Origin: Flavobacteriales bacterium
GTDB taxonomy: Bacteria; Bacteroidota; Bacteroidia; Flavobacteriales_F; PHOS-HE28
DNA length: 64,000 nt
Reading direction: 5' to 3'
Assembly: GCA_024103275.1 (NCBI GenBank)
Contig: JAGFIV010000100.1
Coordinates: 1 to 64,000 of the forward strand
Shown: positions 49,468 to 58,670 of the stretch, piece by piece
Layout: every line of letters begins with the position of its first letter
Numbering within the stretch: the first letter of the stretch is position 1
Notes under the pieces: model-generated
Databases searched by the model: none
Told to the model about the DNA's origin: nothing
Seen by the model: the letters and a program-made list of their open reading frames with translations, nothing else
Position numbers and translations under genes: made by a program

Positions 49468-50721
49468 CTAGCGGCCGAATAATTTTTGTCCGGCAGCCTG
49501 TTCCAGCCCGGCGTAGGCGCTTTGGAGGTCGGCCTCCAGCACATTGATGGCGATGATGGACCGGGTATAGGACTCGAAGAGGTCGGTGAATTCGATCAAC
49601 TTCAGGTTGCTCTTCACGTAATTGTCGATCAGGCTTTCGCTGAGCTGGTCGAGCTGGCCGGCCAAGCCCATGGATGTGCTGGTGTATTGTTGTTGCAGTG
49701 ATACCAGGTCGCGGTAGGCGCGTTCGACCTCGGCGCGCACGGTGTTACGCTCCAGTTCCAGGACGGCTTGCTGTTGGCGGACGGCGGCCTTGGCCAGTGC
49801 CGTGCGTGCCTGGTTGCGGTCGAAGAGCGGGATGCTCAGGCCGGCGGTGATCCCGGCATAGTCCCGCCACACATTGCCGTACCGGTCATAGGCCACCCCC
49901 AACATCAGGTCGGGAGCGGTATTGCGGCGTTCCAGTTCCAGTTCCGCCTCGGTGGCCGCCAGCCCGGCCTTGGATGCCTGCAAGGCGGGCCTGGACGCCA
50001 TGGCCCCGGCGACCAGGCCCGGCAGGTCGGCGGGCAAGGCCCGCAGTGCCAGCAGGTCGCCGGCATCTGGGCTGAAGGCGATGTAGCGCTCCTCAGCCAG
50101 CAATATCCCGAGTTGTTCCTGCAGGGCATGCAGCTCGCGTTCCAGCTCCACCTTCCCGCTGTTGAGTTCGAAGAAGCTGGTGCGCAGCCTGGCCACATCG
50201 CGCAGGGAGACGTTCCCTTTTTCCAGTTGGGCGCCGTAGCTGTCCACGATGTTCTTCAACACGCCCAGTTGCGAGGCCACGGCATCCACGGCCCGGCCCA
50301 GGAAGAATTGCCTGTACAGCGCGGTATGGAGCTGGTACCGCAGTGCGGCGGCCAGTTCGGCATATTGGGCCTCGCTGAAGGTGATGCGCAGCGATGCGGC
50401 CCGCATGGCCAAAGCTCGTTGGCCGGCGATGCGGAACAACTTTTCGGCGTGCACGGCGAACTCCCTTTCGGGTTGCCCGGCCTCAAACAGCTGGGCCGGA
50501 CGAGGCGGGATGCCCCATTCAAGGCCCACCGACGGGTTGGTGAACAAGCGGGCCTGTACGTGCAGGGCTGTGGCGGCATCCACTTCGCAGCGTTGCGCCA
50601 ACAGGGCCAGCGACCGTTCCTGCAGCAGGGCTTCCGCCTCGGCCAGCCGCAGCCGCAATGTGTCCTGCGCGGAGGAAACGGCCCATGCGGCCAGGCAGAA
50701 AAGCATTAGAGGCAAGCGCAT
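49468..50721 (-). CDS. TolC/CzcC-family outer-membrane efflux protein
   Basis: 417 residues from MRLPLMLFCLAAWAVSSAQ; this start is favoured over one six codons upstream because TGTCTTTGCGCC directly precedes it. After the signal peptide come long amphipathic helices in two repeats (LAAALRYQLHTALYRQFFLG; AGLAATEAELELERRNTAPD), the standard OMF build. First gene of the second metal-efflux set. Confidence 0.92.
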   Translation of the reverse strand: MRLPLMLFCLAAWAVSSAQDTLRLRLAEAEALLQERSLALLAQRCEVDAATALHVQARLFTNPSVGLEWGIPPRPAQLFEAGQPEREFAVHAEKLFRIAGQRALAMRAASLRITFSEAQYAELAAALRYQLHTALYRQFFLGRAVDAVASQLGVLKNIVDSYGAQLEKGNVSLRDVARLRTSFFELNSGKVELERELHALQEQLGILLAEERYIAFSPDAGDLLALRALPADLPGLVAGAMASRPALQASKAGLAATEAELELERRNTAPDLMLGVAYDRYGNVWRDYAGITAGLSIPLFDRNQARTALAKAAVRQQQAVLELERNTVRAEVERAYRDLVSLQQQYTSTSMGLAGQLDQLSESLIDNYVKSNLKLIEFTDLFESYTRSIIAINVLEADLQSAYAGLEQAAGQKLFGR

Positions 50722-50778
50722 GGCGCAAAGACACCGCATGCACCTTGCCCTTTCCTTGCGGCATACCTTAAAGAAGGC

Positions 50779-52155
50779 TTAAAGCCCGCTTTCCCGGCGG
50801 GCCAGCGGCAGGGTGAGGATGAAGCAATGGAAGCCGTCGACAAAGGCATATTCGAGGCTTCCGCCGGTGGATCGGGCCATTTGCTGCACGATGCTGAGGC
50901 CGAGCCCGCTTCCGGGCTTGCCACTGCTCTGGGGGCCGCGGAAGAAAGGTTGGAAGAGGAGGTCGGCGGGCAGTGCCCTGTCGCCGCGGTTGCTGAAGCG
51001 TGAACGAAGCTTCCCCGGCAGGCGGTCCAAGGCGATGTCGACGCGATAGCCGGGACCGTAGCTCACAGCATTGAGGAGCAGGTTGCGCAAGGCGGTGCGC
51101 AACAGCATCTCGTTGGTGTTCACCACCAAGTGTTCTTCCGTGGCTACGCCGGTCCCGATATCGACGTGGGCCTGCAGCTCCGGATGCGCATTGCGCACTT
51201 CGGCGATGGACGTGTACAGCACTTCGTCCAGGCGCACGGGTCCGGAGGCCAACGGGATGTGGGCCTGCAGTTGTTGCAACAGCAGCAGCGTTTCGATCAG
51301 TTTGCCTTGTTCACTGATGTCGGCCTGAAGGGTGTGGAGCAGGCCCGGCATTCCGGGGTTCCCTGGCGGCAGCGCCAACGCTTGTTCCACCACGCTGTTC
51401 ATGCGGGCGAGCGGGGTGCGCAGTTCATGGCTGGCCTGTCCCACGAAGGCCTTTTGCAGGTCGAACGCCTGGCGCAGGCGGCGCAGCATGGCATTGTATC
51501 CCACCGCCAGCCGGTCGATCTCGTCCTTGCGGCCGCGCACGGGCAGTTGCTGGTCCAGCCGGTCGATGTCCATGCGGTCGATGGCGGCCGCCAGGTGCTC
51601 CAAGGGCCTGAAGGCCATGCCGATGAAGAAGTAACCCGCCCCGAAGATGAACAAGGCGCCCAGGACCAGGGCGATGATGAGCGTGCGGAGCAGGTTCCGT
51701 AGTTCTTGGCGCCCGTATTTGTCGTAGGCCGAGGCCAGCACCACATAGTCCTTGCCGTCCCCGGTATAGTGCAAGCCCACCACTTCGTCGCCGTCATTGT
51801 CGCGCCACTCCAGGTTGCCGCCTTGCCTCACGCGTTCCAGCAGGCTGTTGGAATAGGGGATGGGCTCGTCATCGAGGCTGCTGTACACGAGTTCGTTGCC
51901 CTGATTGAAGAGCAGCACCTTTTCGTCGTACATGCGATGGATGCTGTTGCGGTCGATGATGCGCAGCAGGTCGCGGTCGGCGGCCTTCACCTCGGCAAGC
52001 ATGGTGGCGGTACGCAGGCATTGGGCGCGCAGGCGTTCGAAGAATTCGTGCTGCCGGGACTGGGCGTGCGAGATATAGATGACCCCCAGGGTGCCCACCA
52101 GCAGCACCAGCGAGAAGGCGGCGAAGAGCAGCGAGAGGCGGACGCGGGTGGTCAT
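50779..52155 (-). CDS. Sensor histidine kinase of a metal-response pair
   Basis: 458 residues from MTTRVRLSLLFAAFSL. Two membrane segments (about 5-30 and 160-185) frame a periplasmic sensor of about 130 residues. Then come HAMP (GMAFRPLEHLAAAIDRMD), HisKA with FVGQASHELRTPLARM (phospho-His) and an ATPase domain with NLLLNAVSYG (N box) and GSGLGLSIVQQMA (G box). The domain plan is that of CusS-like kinases. Its start overlaps the regulator stop by 4 bases. Confidence 0.92.
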   Translation of the reverse strand: MTTRVRLSLLFAAFSLVLLVGTLGVIYISHAQSRQHEFFERLRAQCLRTATMLAEVKAADRDLLRIIDRNSIHRMYDEKVLLFNQGNELVYSSLDDEPIPYSNSLLERVRQGGNLEWRDNDGDEVVGLHYTGDGKDYVVLASAYDKYGRQELRNLLRTLIIALVLGALFIFGAGYFFIGMAFRPLEHLAAAIDRMDIDRLDQQLPVRGRKDEIDRLAVGYNAMLRRLRQAFDLQKAFVGQASHELRTPLARMNSVVEQALALPPGNPGMPGLLHTLQADISEQGKLIETLLLLQQLQAHIPLASGPVRLDEVLYTSIAEVRNAHPELQAHVDIGTGVATEEHLVVNTNEMLLRTALRNLLLNAVSYGPGYRVDIALDRLPGKLRSRFSNRGDRALPADLLFQPFFRGPQSSGKPGSGLGLSIVQQMARSTGGSLEYAFVDGFHCFILTLPLARRESGL

Positions 52156-52853
52156 CGTATACGGTCGTCGAGCGTGTAGCCGAAGCCGTGCCGTGTATGG
52201 ATCAGGGGATGATCGTGGCCCTTGTCCACCTTGCCGCGCAGGAAACTGATGTATACCTCGATGGTGTTGGGCGATACGTCGTACGCGTTGCCCCACACAC
52301 GTTCGGCCAGGTCTTCCTTGCCCAGAACGCGTCCCTTGCTTTCCGCCAGGGCCACCAGCATGTTGAACTCCTTGGGCGTGAGGTCGATCGGCTTGCCGGC
52401 GCGCTGGACCTCCTTGCGGGCCAGGTCGATGGACAGGTCGGCGATATCGATGCGTTGCACGGCCAGCGGGGCATCGCCCGAGCGCTTGAGGAAGACTTGC
52501 ACCTTGGCCAGCAGTTCCTGGAAGTGCACCGGCTTCACCAGATAGTCGTCGGCACCGATGCTGAACGCATTCAGCTTGCTGTCCATGTCACCAAGGGCTG
52601 TAACGATGATCACCGGCGTGTTGCGGTCCCGCAGGCGGATCTCCGTGCACAGGGCGGTGCCGTCCACCTCTGGCAGGCCCAGGTCCAGCAGCACCAGGTC
52701 GTACTTCCTGCGGTGGATGGCAAGGCGGGCCATGCCGCCATCGAACACGGGAAGCGTGGCATAGCCTTCGGCCTCCAATTGTTCGCACAGCGACCGGGAA
52801 AGGCGCGGGTCATCTTCCACCACCAGGATCGTTTTAGGTCCGTGCCCGTTCAT
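52152..52853 (-). CDS. OmpR/PhoB-type response regulator
   Basis: 233 residues from MNGHGPKTILVVEDDPRLS. Receiver acidic pocket VVEDD, phospho-Asp in DLVLLDLGLP, and IIVTALGD and DYLVKPVHF closing the site. The C-terminal winged helix has EFNMLVALAESKGRVLGKEDL and NTIEVYISFLRGKVD. It lies directly upstream of the kinase and of the second RND set, all on one strand, so it probably induces that operon in response to metal. Confidence 0.93.
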   Translation of the reverse strand: MNGHGPKTILVVEDDPRLSRSLCEQLEAEGYATLPVFDGGMARLAIHRRKYDLVLLDLGLPEVDGTALCTEIRLRDRNTPVIIVTALGDMDSKLNAFSIGADDYLVKPVHFQELLAKVQVFLKRSGDAPLAVQRIDIADLSIDLARKEVQRAGKPIDLTPKEFNMLVALAESKGRVLGKEDLAERVWGNAYDVSPNTIEVYISFLRGKVDKGHDHPLIHTRHGFGYTLDDRIR

Positions 52854-52932
52854 CTGTTGGTCGTTGGTTCCCAATGGTAAGCTCCCATTGCACTTCATTG
52901 GTGCCCCTGAAACCCAAGGCCACCGGCCGGCC

Positions 52933-53751
52933 TCACACCGCCACGTTGTGCTCCCTCAGCGCCTCGTTCAGGCTGGTCTTGCGGTCGGTGCTTTCCTTCC
53001 GCTGGCCGATGATCAGGGCGCAGGGCACGCCGTATTCACCGGCGGGGAAGCGTTTGGGTACCGTGCCGGGGATCACCACGGAGCGGGGCGGCACATGGCC
53101 GCGCATCTCCTTGGGTTCGGGCCCGGTGACGTCGATGATGCGGGTGCTGGCGGTGAGCACCACATTGGCGCCCAGCACGGCCTCCCGGCCCACGCGCACG
53201 CCTTCCACCACGATGGCCCGGCTGCCGATGAAGGCACCGTCCTCGATGATCACCGGGGCGGCCTGCACGGGTTCCAGCACGCCGCCGATGCCCACGCCGC
53301 CGCTCAGGTGTACGTGCTTGCCGATCTGGGCGCAGCTGCCCACCGTGGCCCAGGTATCCACCATGGTGCCCTCGTCCACATAGGCGCCGATGTTCACGTA
53401 GCTGGGCATCAGGATCACACCCGGCGCGATATAGCTGCCGTGGCGGGCGATGGCATGCGGCACCACGCGGATGCCCAGTTCCGCATAGCGGCGCTTCAGG
53501 GGGATCTTATCATGGAACTCCAGCGGCCCGGCCTCCAAGGTTTCCATCCGCCTGATGGGGAAGTAGAGCAGCACGGCCTTTTTCACCCATTCATGCACCG
53601 TCCACGGCCCGGACTCACCCTGCGGGGCAGGCGCCGCCACGCGCAACTCCCCGCGATCAAGCTTCTCTACCACCCCCTCGATGGCATTGACCACTTCGGG
53701 GTCGGCCAGCAGCGTCCGGTCGGCCCACGCCTTCTCGATCAATTCATGCAT
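52933..53751 (-). CDS. dapD: 2,3,4,5-tetrahydropyridine-2,6-dicarboxylate N-succinyltransferase
   Basis: 272 residues from MHELIEKAWADRTLLADPEV. An N-terminal helical domain is followed by left-handed hexapeptide repeats (SYIAPGVILMPSYVNIGAYV, GTMVDTWATVGSCAQIGKHV, IEDGAFIGSRAIVVEGVRVG) and PRSVVIPGTVPKRFPAGEYG. DapD acts in lysine and diaminopimelate synthesis. The start codon is inside one arm of a palindrome shared with ruvX. Confidence 0.95.
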   Translation of the reverse strand: MHELIEKAWADRTLLADPEVVNAIEGVVEKLDRGELRVAAPAPQGESGPWTVHEWVKKAVLLYFPIRRMETLEAGPLEFHDKIPLKRRYAELGIRVVPHAIARHGSYIAPGVILMPSYVNIGAYVDEGTMVDTWATVGSCAQIGKHVHLSGGVGIGGVLEPVQAAPVIIEDGAFIGSRAIVVEGVRVGREAVLGANVVLTASTRIIDVTGPEPKEMRGHVPPRSVVIPGTVPKRFPAGEYGVPCALIIGQRKESTDRKTSLNEALREHNVAV

Positions 53752-53829
53752 GGTGCAAAGATGCCACCCCGCACCTGTACGGTCGACCCAATGGGTCGAC
53801 GCAACGATCAGGTGGCATCTTTGCGCCAT
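53750..53829. promoter_or_regulatory. Divergent, nested palindromic promoter region of dapD and ruvX
   Basis: Outer arms at 53750-53768 and 53811-53829 match at 18 of 19 positions when inverted and carry the TCTTTGC box and the ATG of each gene. An inner perfect palindrome GTCGACCC-AAT-GGGTCGAC lies at 53782-53800. Both genes would be transcribed from the arms with no leader. Confidence 0.6.
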
Positions 53830-54262
53830 GCGCATCCTTGCCATCGACTACGGCACCAAACGCACGGGCCTGGCCGTCACCGATCCGGCGGGGATCATCG
53901 CGTCGGCGCTGGATACCGTTCCCACGGCGGAGCTGATGGCCTATCTGCGGAAGTACACGGCCCGGGAAGCGGTGGGGGGCTTCGTGGTGGGCCTGCCCTG
54001 CAATCTCGACGGTTCGCCCACCGACGCCACGCCCCACGTGGCACGCTTCGTGGCCGACCTGCGAAGGGCCTTCCCCACGCATTGGGTGGAGACCACGGAT
54101 GAGCGGTTCACCAGCACCCTGGCGCAGCGCACCATGCACCAAAGCGGTGTCGGCAAGAAAGCCCGGCGCGACAAGGGTGCCGTGGACCGCATCAGCGCCA
54201 CCATCATCCTGCAGGGGTGGATGGAGCGGAAGGGGATGCACGGGTCAGGACGGAGGACGTAG
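53828..54262 (+). CDS. ruvX: Putative pre-16S rRNA nuclease / Holliday junction resolvase (YqgF family)
   Basis: 144 residues from MRILAIDYGTKRTGLAVTDP, the RNase-H-like first motif with catalytic Asp. VVGLPCNLDGSPTD, TTDERFTSTLAQRTMHQ (Glu) and KGAVDRISATIILQGW (final Asp) complete the site. YqgF proteins process the 5' end of 16S rRNA. The start is fixed by CATCTTTGCGCC. Confidence 0.95.
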   Translation: MRILAIDYGTKRTGLAVTDPAGIIASALDTVPTAELMAYLRKYTAREAVGGFVVGLPCNLDGSPTDATPHVARFVADLRRAFPTHWVETTDERFTSTLAQRTMHQSGVGKKARRDKGAVDRISATIILQGWMERKGMHGSGRRT

Positions 54263-54327
54263 GGAATAGGGCGTGGGATATAGGGAATAGCGTGCTCCCC
54301 ACGCCCTGCGAACTACGGCCTATGCGC

Positions 54328-54335
54328 TACTTTTG
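54328..54335 (+). promoter_or_regulatory. TACTTTTG promoter box of def
   Basis: TAnnTTTG match 15 bases before the ATG at 54351. Confidence 0.55.
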
Positions 54336-54350
54336 CACCCTTCCCAAAGC

Positions 54351-54932
54351 ATGATCCTACCTATTCGTTCCTACGGCGATCCGGTCCTGAAGAAAGTGGC
54401 GAAGGACATCGAACCGGGCCATCCGGGCCTGAAGAAGCTGATCGCCGACATGTACGAGACCATGTATGCCGCCAACGGCGTGGGCCTGGCGGCACCGCAG
54501 ATCGGCGAAAGCATCCGCCTGTTCGTGGTGGATTGCTCGCCCTTTGCCGAGGACGAGGACGGCAACCCCACGGAGGACGCGCATCTGAAGGACTTCAAGA
54601 AGGTCTTCATCAATCCGTACATCGTGGAGGAAGAGGGGGAGGAGTGGCCCTTCGAGGAAGGCTGCCTGAGCATTCCGGGCATCCGCGAGGAGGTGCGGCG
54701 CCAACCGCGCATCGTGATGCAATACATGGACGAGGATTTCAAGGAGCACGAGGAGGAGTTCAACGGCTACGCGGCCCGCGTGCTGCAGCATGAGCACGAC
54801 CACCTGGACGGGATCCTCTTCACCGACCTGTTGCCGCCCATGCGCAAGCGGATGCTGAAAGGCAAGCTCCGGGACATCAGCATGGGCAAGACCGATGTGA
54901 AATACGCCATGCGATTTACCCCGGTGAAATGA
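54351..54932 (+). CDS. def: Peptide deformylase
   Basis: 193 residues from MILPIRSYGDPVLKKVA. All three deformylase motifs are present: GVGLAAPQIG, EEGCLSIPGI (metal Cys) and QHEHDHLDG (two metal His and catalytic Glu). It removes the formyl group from new proteins. The stop overlaps the ATG of the next gene by 4 bases. Confidence 0.97.
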   Translation: MILPIRSYGDPVLKKVAKDIEPGHPGLKKLIADMYETMYAANGVGLAAPQIGESIRLFVVDCSPFAEDEDGNPTEDAHLKDFKKVFINPYIVEEEGEEWPFEEGCLSIPGIREEVRRQPRIVMQYMDEDFKEHEEEFNGYAARVLQHEHDHLDGILFTDLLPPMRKRMLKGKLRDISMGKTDVKYAMRFTPVK

Positions 54933-55498
54933 GGACAATGTTCAATTCCGCGGCCATGGCCGCGGTCGTGCTCACCTTGGTAGCCGCCTGCGGCGGGAAC
55001 GGGGATGGCGGCCAGGGAACAGGAGAAGGCCAAGTGGCCGCCGAAGGCATCCGTGTGATGGAGGACAGCCTGTATTCCAAGCCGGAAGTGGACCGCAAGG
55101 GGGCACGGGCCCTGCAGGACGTGTACCTGCTCTATGCCAAGCAGTATCCGTTGGATTCGCTTACGCCGGAGTACCTCTTCCGTGCCGCCGGCCTGCGGTC
55201 CACCTTGGGCGACCCCAAGGGCAGCATCGCGCTTTACGACCGGATCATCCGTGACTATCCCGGTTGGCGGAAGATCACGGACACCTATTTCGTCAAGGCT
55301 TTCACGATCGACAACGGCCTGCACCAACGGGGCGAGGCGGAACGGGCCTACCAGGCAGTGGTGGACAAATTCCCGGAACACCACCTGGCCCAGGAGGCCA
55401 AGATGATGATCCAAAACCTGAAATACAGCGATGACGAGCTGATCCAGCGCTTTGAGGCCATGAATGCCGACAGCTTGCAAGCATCAACGGAAAAATGA
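54929..55498 (+). CDS. TPR-like lipoprotein
   Basis: 189 residues. Lipobox VLTLVAACGGN. The body carries helical repeats of the YbgF/tol-pal kind: ALQDVYLLYAKQYPLDSL, AAGLRSTLGDPKGSIALYDRIIRDYP, AERAYQAVVDKFPEHHLAQEA. Probably an envelope-located scaffold; it is coupled to def upstream and to the thioredoxin-like gene downstream by 4-base overlaps. Confidence 0.75.
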   Translation: MRTMFNSAAMAAVVLTLVAACGGNGDGGQGTGEGQVAAEGIRVMEDSLYSKPEVDRKGARALQDVYLLYAKQYPLDSLTPEYLFRAAGLRSTLGDPKGSIALYDRIIRDYPGWRKITDTYFVKAFTIDNGLHQRGEAERAYQAVVDKFPEHHLAQEAKMMIQNLKYSDDELIQRFEAMNADSLQASTEK

Positions 55499-56127
55499 GC
55501 ACCCTGGCAACCCGATCCGCCGCACCCGAAGAGCTGTTGGCGGCAGCCCGTACGACCATGACCGCTACGGCCTACCGTGCGCTGTTTGACCGCCTGGTGG
55601 CCGAAGGCCGCACCACCGGCCCCGACCAAGGCGCGGAAATGGTGGACTACACCAAGCTGAACCTGGCGCGCACCGTGCGCAACGAAAAGACCGTGAAGCT
55701 GCTGCCCGAACTGCAGGAGGCGCTGGCCCGGCTCCCCGCGATGCACTGGCTGGTGATCACCGAGGCGTGGTGCGGCGACAGCTCACAGGTGACGCCCGTG
55801 CTCGCACGGATGGCCGCTGCGGCGCCACAGGTCCAGTTCGGCATCCTGCTGCGTGACGAGCACCCCGTCCTGATGGACAAGTACCTTACCCTGGGAACCC
55901 GCAGCATCCCGAAGCTGATCGCATTTGACATGCACGGCACCGAGCTGTTCACCTGGGGCCCCCGCCCGCAGGCCGCACAGGACATCGTGCTGGACAACAA
56001 GAAGCTGCCCGCCGACCGGCAACTGCCCAAGGAGGAGCTCTATGCCAAGATGCACGCCTGGTACGCCAAGGACAAGGGCGTGTCCGTGCAGCGTGAGTTC
56101 CTGGAATTGCTGAATGGGGTGGAGTGA
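55495..56127 (+). CDS. Thioredoxin-family protein (single-Cys site)
   Basis: 210 residues. The thioredoxin-like fold is seen in MHWLVITEAWCGDSSQVTPVLARM, with a WCGDS site, so only the first Cys of CxxC is present; SIPKLIAFD supplies the cis-Pro. No signal peptide, so cytoplasmic. With one active Cys it probably acts as a thiol-binding or sensing protein rather than a disulfide reductase. Confidence 0.82.
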   Translation: MSTLATRSAAPEELLAAARTTMTATAYRALFDRLVAEGRTTGPDQGAEMVDYTKLNLARTVRNEKTVKLLPELQEALARLPAMHWLVITEAWCGDSSQVTPVLARMAAAAPQVQFGILLRDEHPVLMDKYLTLGTRSIPKLIAFDMHGTELFTWGPRPQAAQDIVLDNKKLPADRQLPKEELYAKMHAWYAKDKGVSVQREFLELLNGVE

Positions 56128-56180
56128 GGAAGTGGGGCGGTGCAGGATGCCCCATCCTCCGTTCCGTCCTGTGATCTCCG

Positions 56181-56687
56181 TCAGATCCGCACCAGGGCCA
56201 TCAACATGGCCACCAGGTTCGGCATGCGTACTTCGGGGAGCAGCGATGCGGTGGGCCCATCATCCTTCCCGCCGGTCTTCACGCCCGAGGTGGGTGCCTG
56301 CTTCACCTGTTTGGTGATGGCGATCGCAGGCACGGTATACTGCCCATCGGCCAAGGCCCGCACCGCGCCGACCAACTGGGCATCGTCCACCTTGGCGGGG
56401 TCGTAGGTCACCTTGGCGTGGCCAAGCTCATCGCCGTCCTTGTAATCCACCACGGCTTCGCTCACGCCGGGAACCTTGGCCAAGGCTCCCTTGATCATGC
56501 CGGCGCACATCATGGAGCAGCTCATGCCCCCGATGGTCAGGTCGGCCGTGGCCATCGGTTCCCCGGTGGTGATCACCACTTCCTCCACGGTGCGGTTGGC
56601 GACCGTGGTGGCCGCCTGTTCCGCGGAGGGACCGTGGCTGCATGCAACCATCAACAAGATCGAAAGGAGGGGCAGCGGCTTTTTCAT
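56181..56687 (-). CDS. HMA-domain lipoprotein with GMSCSMMC site
   Basis: 168 residues from MKKPLPLLSILLMVACSHG, a lipoprotein signal. The HMA-like domain reads ADLTIGGMSCSMMCAGMIKGALAKVPGVSEAVVDY. The metal site is CSMMC, with three residues between the Cys and a Met pair, instead of CxxC. This spacing recurs in Bacteroidota envelope proteins and may favour copper. Stands alone, divergent from the DMT transporter gene. Confidence 0.75.
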   Translation of the reverse strand: MKKPLPLLSILLMVACSHGPSAEQAATTVANRTVEEVVITTGEPMATADLTIGGMSCSMMCAGMIKGALAKVPGVSEAVVDYKDGDELGHAKVTYDPAKVDDAQLVGAVRALADGQYTVPAIAITKQVKQAPTSGVKTGGKDDGPTASLLPEVRMPNLVAMLMALVRI

Positions 56688-56896
56688 CGTTCCCGGGCTT
56701 GATGCAAAAGTAAATGCTTCCGGCAGACCGGGACGGTCCCGTCCTCCGGCGGTGGCCGTTTTTGCATTCTTTTTCTCCGCTGCCTTCATCCCTTCCCCGG
56801 GGCTTCGCCCCTTCGGCCCACGCCCCCGTGCCTTTCCCTGCCCTCGTGGCCGGGACCACCGTGGTGCTTGCCTACTTTCGGCCCCTTCCCGGCCGT

Positions 56897-57799
56897 ATGA
56901 AGTTCAACCCCGCCGACCACCGGCTCAAGTGGCTGCTGCTCGGTACACTGTCCCTGATCTGGGGCAGCTCCTTCATCTTGATGAAACGCGGCCTTTTCCA
57001 GCACGGGGAACCCGCCTTGACGCCCGTGCAAATGGCCAGCGCGCGGCTTTTCATCGCCTGGTTGGTGCTCAGTCCCTTGCTGCTCCGGCACGCCAGGCTT
57101 CTTGCGGGCCATTGGAAACCCCTTCTGGGCACGGCCCTGTGCGGCAACGGCATCCCCGCCTTCCTGTTCGCCTTCGCACAAAGCCGCATCGATAGTTCGC
57201 TGGCAGGGATGTTGAACACCCTGTCACCGCTCTTCACCCTGCTCGTGGGTGTACTTTTTTTCGGGGTGGGTACGCGGTTCGTCAATGTCGCGGGTGTGCT
57301 GCTGGGCCTGCTCGGTGCCGTGGGCACCATCTACTTCAGGCTGGCGGGCAGCACCCCGGTGTGGACCATCCATGCAGCCCTTCCCGTCCTGGGCGCCATT
57401 TGCTACGGCTTCAGCGGCAACATCGTCAAGAGCTGGCTGTACATGGTGCCCGCCACGGCCATCTCCGTGCTGGCCATCAGCATGGTCGGCCCCCTGGGGC
57501 TGGCGGGCATGCTCCTGACGGACCTCCCCGGCACCCTCGCCTCCAACCCGCACGCGTGGCATGCGCTCGGCTACGTCGCCATCCTGGCTGTGTTGGGCAC
57601 CGGCCTCTCCCTGGTGCTGTGGAACATCCTCATCAAGCTCACCTCCGCGGTATGGGCGGCATCGGTCACCTATGTCATGCCCATCATCGCCATCGGCTGG
57701 GGGCTGTTGGACGGGGAGGCCCTCTTGCCCATGCAGGTCCTGATGATGGGGGTGATCCTTCTCGGCGTGTTCCTGGTGAACAAGGGTGTGGTGGAATGA
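56897..57799 (+). CDS. DMT-superfamily (EamA) transporter
   Basis: 300 residues from MKFNPADHRLKWLLL, after TACTTTCGGCCCC. Ten hydrophobic helices in two EamA repeats: LGTLSLIWGSSFILMKRGLF opens the first, IHAALPVLGAICYGFSGNIV the second. It probably exports a small metabolite or amino acid; the substrate is not predictable. Confidence 0.88.
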   Translation: MKFNPADHRLKWLLLGTLSLIWGSSFILMKRGLFQHGEPALTPVQMASARLFIAWLVLSPLLLRHARLLAGHWKPLLGTALCGNGIPAFLFAFAQSRIDSSLAGMLNTLSPLFTLLVGVLFFGVGTRFVNVAGVLLGLLGAVGTIYFRLAGSTPVWTIHAALPVLGAICYGFSGNIVKSWLYMVPATAISVLAISMVGPLGLAGMLLTDLPGTLASNPHAWHALGYVAILAVLGTGLSLVLWNILIKLTSAVWAASVTYVMPIIAIGWGLLDGEALLPMQVLMMGVILLGVFLVNKGVVE

Positions 57800-57909
57800 C
57801 CCCGGCGAACCGGGCTGGCCCCGGGGTATCCGTGAAGGCGGGGAAGCGGTGGGGCGCGGGCCATGCCAAGTACCCTTTTTGGACGGGATCCGTAGGAACG
57901 CAACCATTC

Positions 57910-57917
57910 TATATTCG
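57910..57917 (+). promoter_or_regulatory. TATATTCG promoter box of the GT2 gene
   Basis: TAnnTTTG-like box 6 bases before the ATG at 57924. Confidence 0.5.
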
Positions 57918-57923
57918 CCGAAC

Positions 57924-58670
57924 ATGTACTTGGGCAAAAAGGTGATCGTGGTCCTTCCGGCCTACAGGGCCCAGCATACCTTGAAACAGACCTACGAGGA
58001 GATCCCCTTCGACATCGTGGATGAGGTGGTGCTGGTGGACGACAACAGCCCGGACGGCACGGTGGAGGAGGCCAAACGGATCGGCATCGAGCACATCGTT
58101 GTGCACGAGAAGAACCGTGGATACGGCGGCAACCAGAAGAGTTGCTACGACAAGGCCCTGGAGCTGGGCGCCGACATCGTGGTGATGCTCCACCCCGACT
58201 ACCAATACACCCCCAAGCTCATCACCGCCATGGTATCGGTCATCGGCCAGGGCTTGTACCCGGTGGTGTTCGGCTCGCGGATCCTGGGCGGCGGCGCCCT
58301 CAAGGGCGGCATGCCCCTGTACAAGTATGTGGCCAACCGGGTCCTCACCCTCACGCAGAACATGCTGATGGGGGAAAAGCTCAGCGAATACCATACGGGC
58401 TACCGCGCGTATTCGGCCGAGGTCCTTCGCAAATGCGATTACAAGCGCTGCTCGGAGGATTTCGTCTTCGACAACCAGTTCATCGGCCAGATCTTTTGGA
58501 ACCGTTTCGAGATCGCCGAGGTGACCTGCCCCACCAAGTATTTTGAAGAGGCCAGTTCCATCAACTTCCGCCGCAGCACCACCTACGGCTTCGGGGTGCT
58601 CAACGTAAGCTTCCGCTACTTCCTTGCGCGCATCGGCCTGCTGGGGTGGAAGGTGCTTGGAAAGCGGTGA
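57924..58670 (+). CDS. Glycosyltransferase family 2 (dolichol/undecaprenyl-phosphate mannosyltransferase-like)
   Basis: 248 residues from MYLGKKVIVVLPAYRAQHTL. GT-A motifs are DEVVLVDDNSPDGT, VVMLHPDYQYTP (the DxD position reads HPD, as in related Bacteroidota enzymes) and EYHTGYRAYSAEVLRKC. No transmembrane segment is evident. Likely transfers a sugar from a nucleotide donor to a lipid carrier, a suitable donor for the GT39-type enzyme downstream. Confidence 0.87.
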   Translation: MYLGKKVIVVLPAYRAQHTLKQTYEEIPFDIVDEVVLVDDNSPDGTVEEAKRIGIEHIVVHEKNRGYGGNQKSCYDKALELGADIVVMLHPDYQYTPKLITAMVSVIGQGLYPVVFGSRILGGGALKGGMPLYKYVANRVLTLTQNMLMGEKLSEYHTGYRAYSAEVLRKCDYKRCSEDFVFDNQFIGQIFWNRFEIAEVTCPTKYFEEASSINFRRSTTYGFGVLNVSFRYFLARIGLLGWKVLGKR

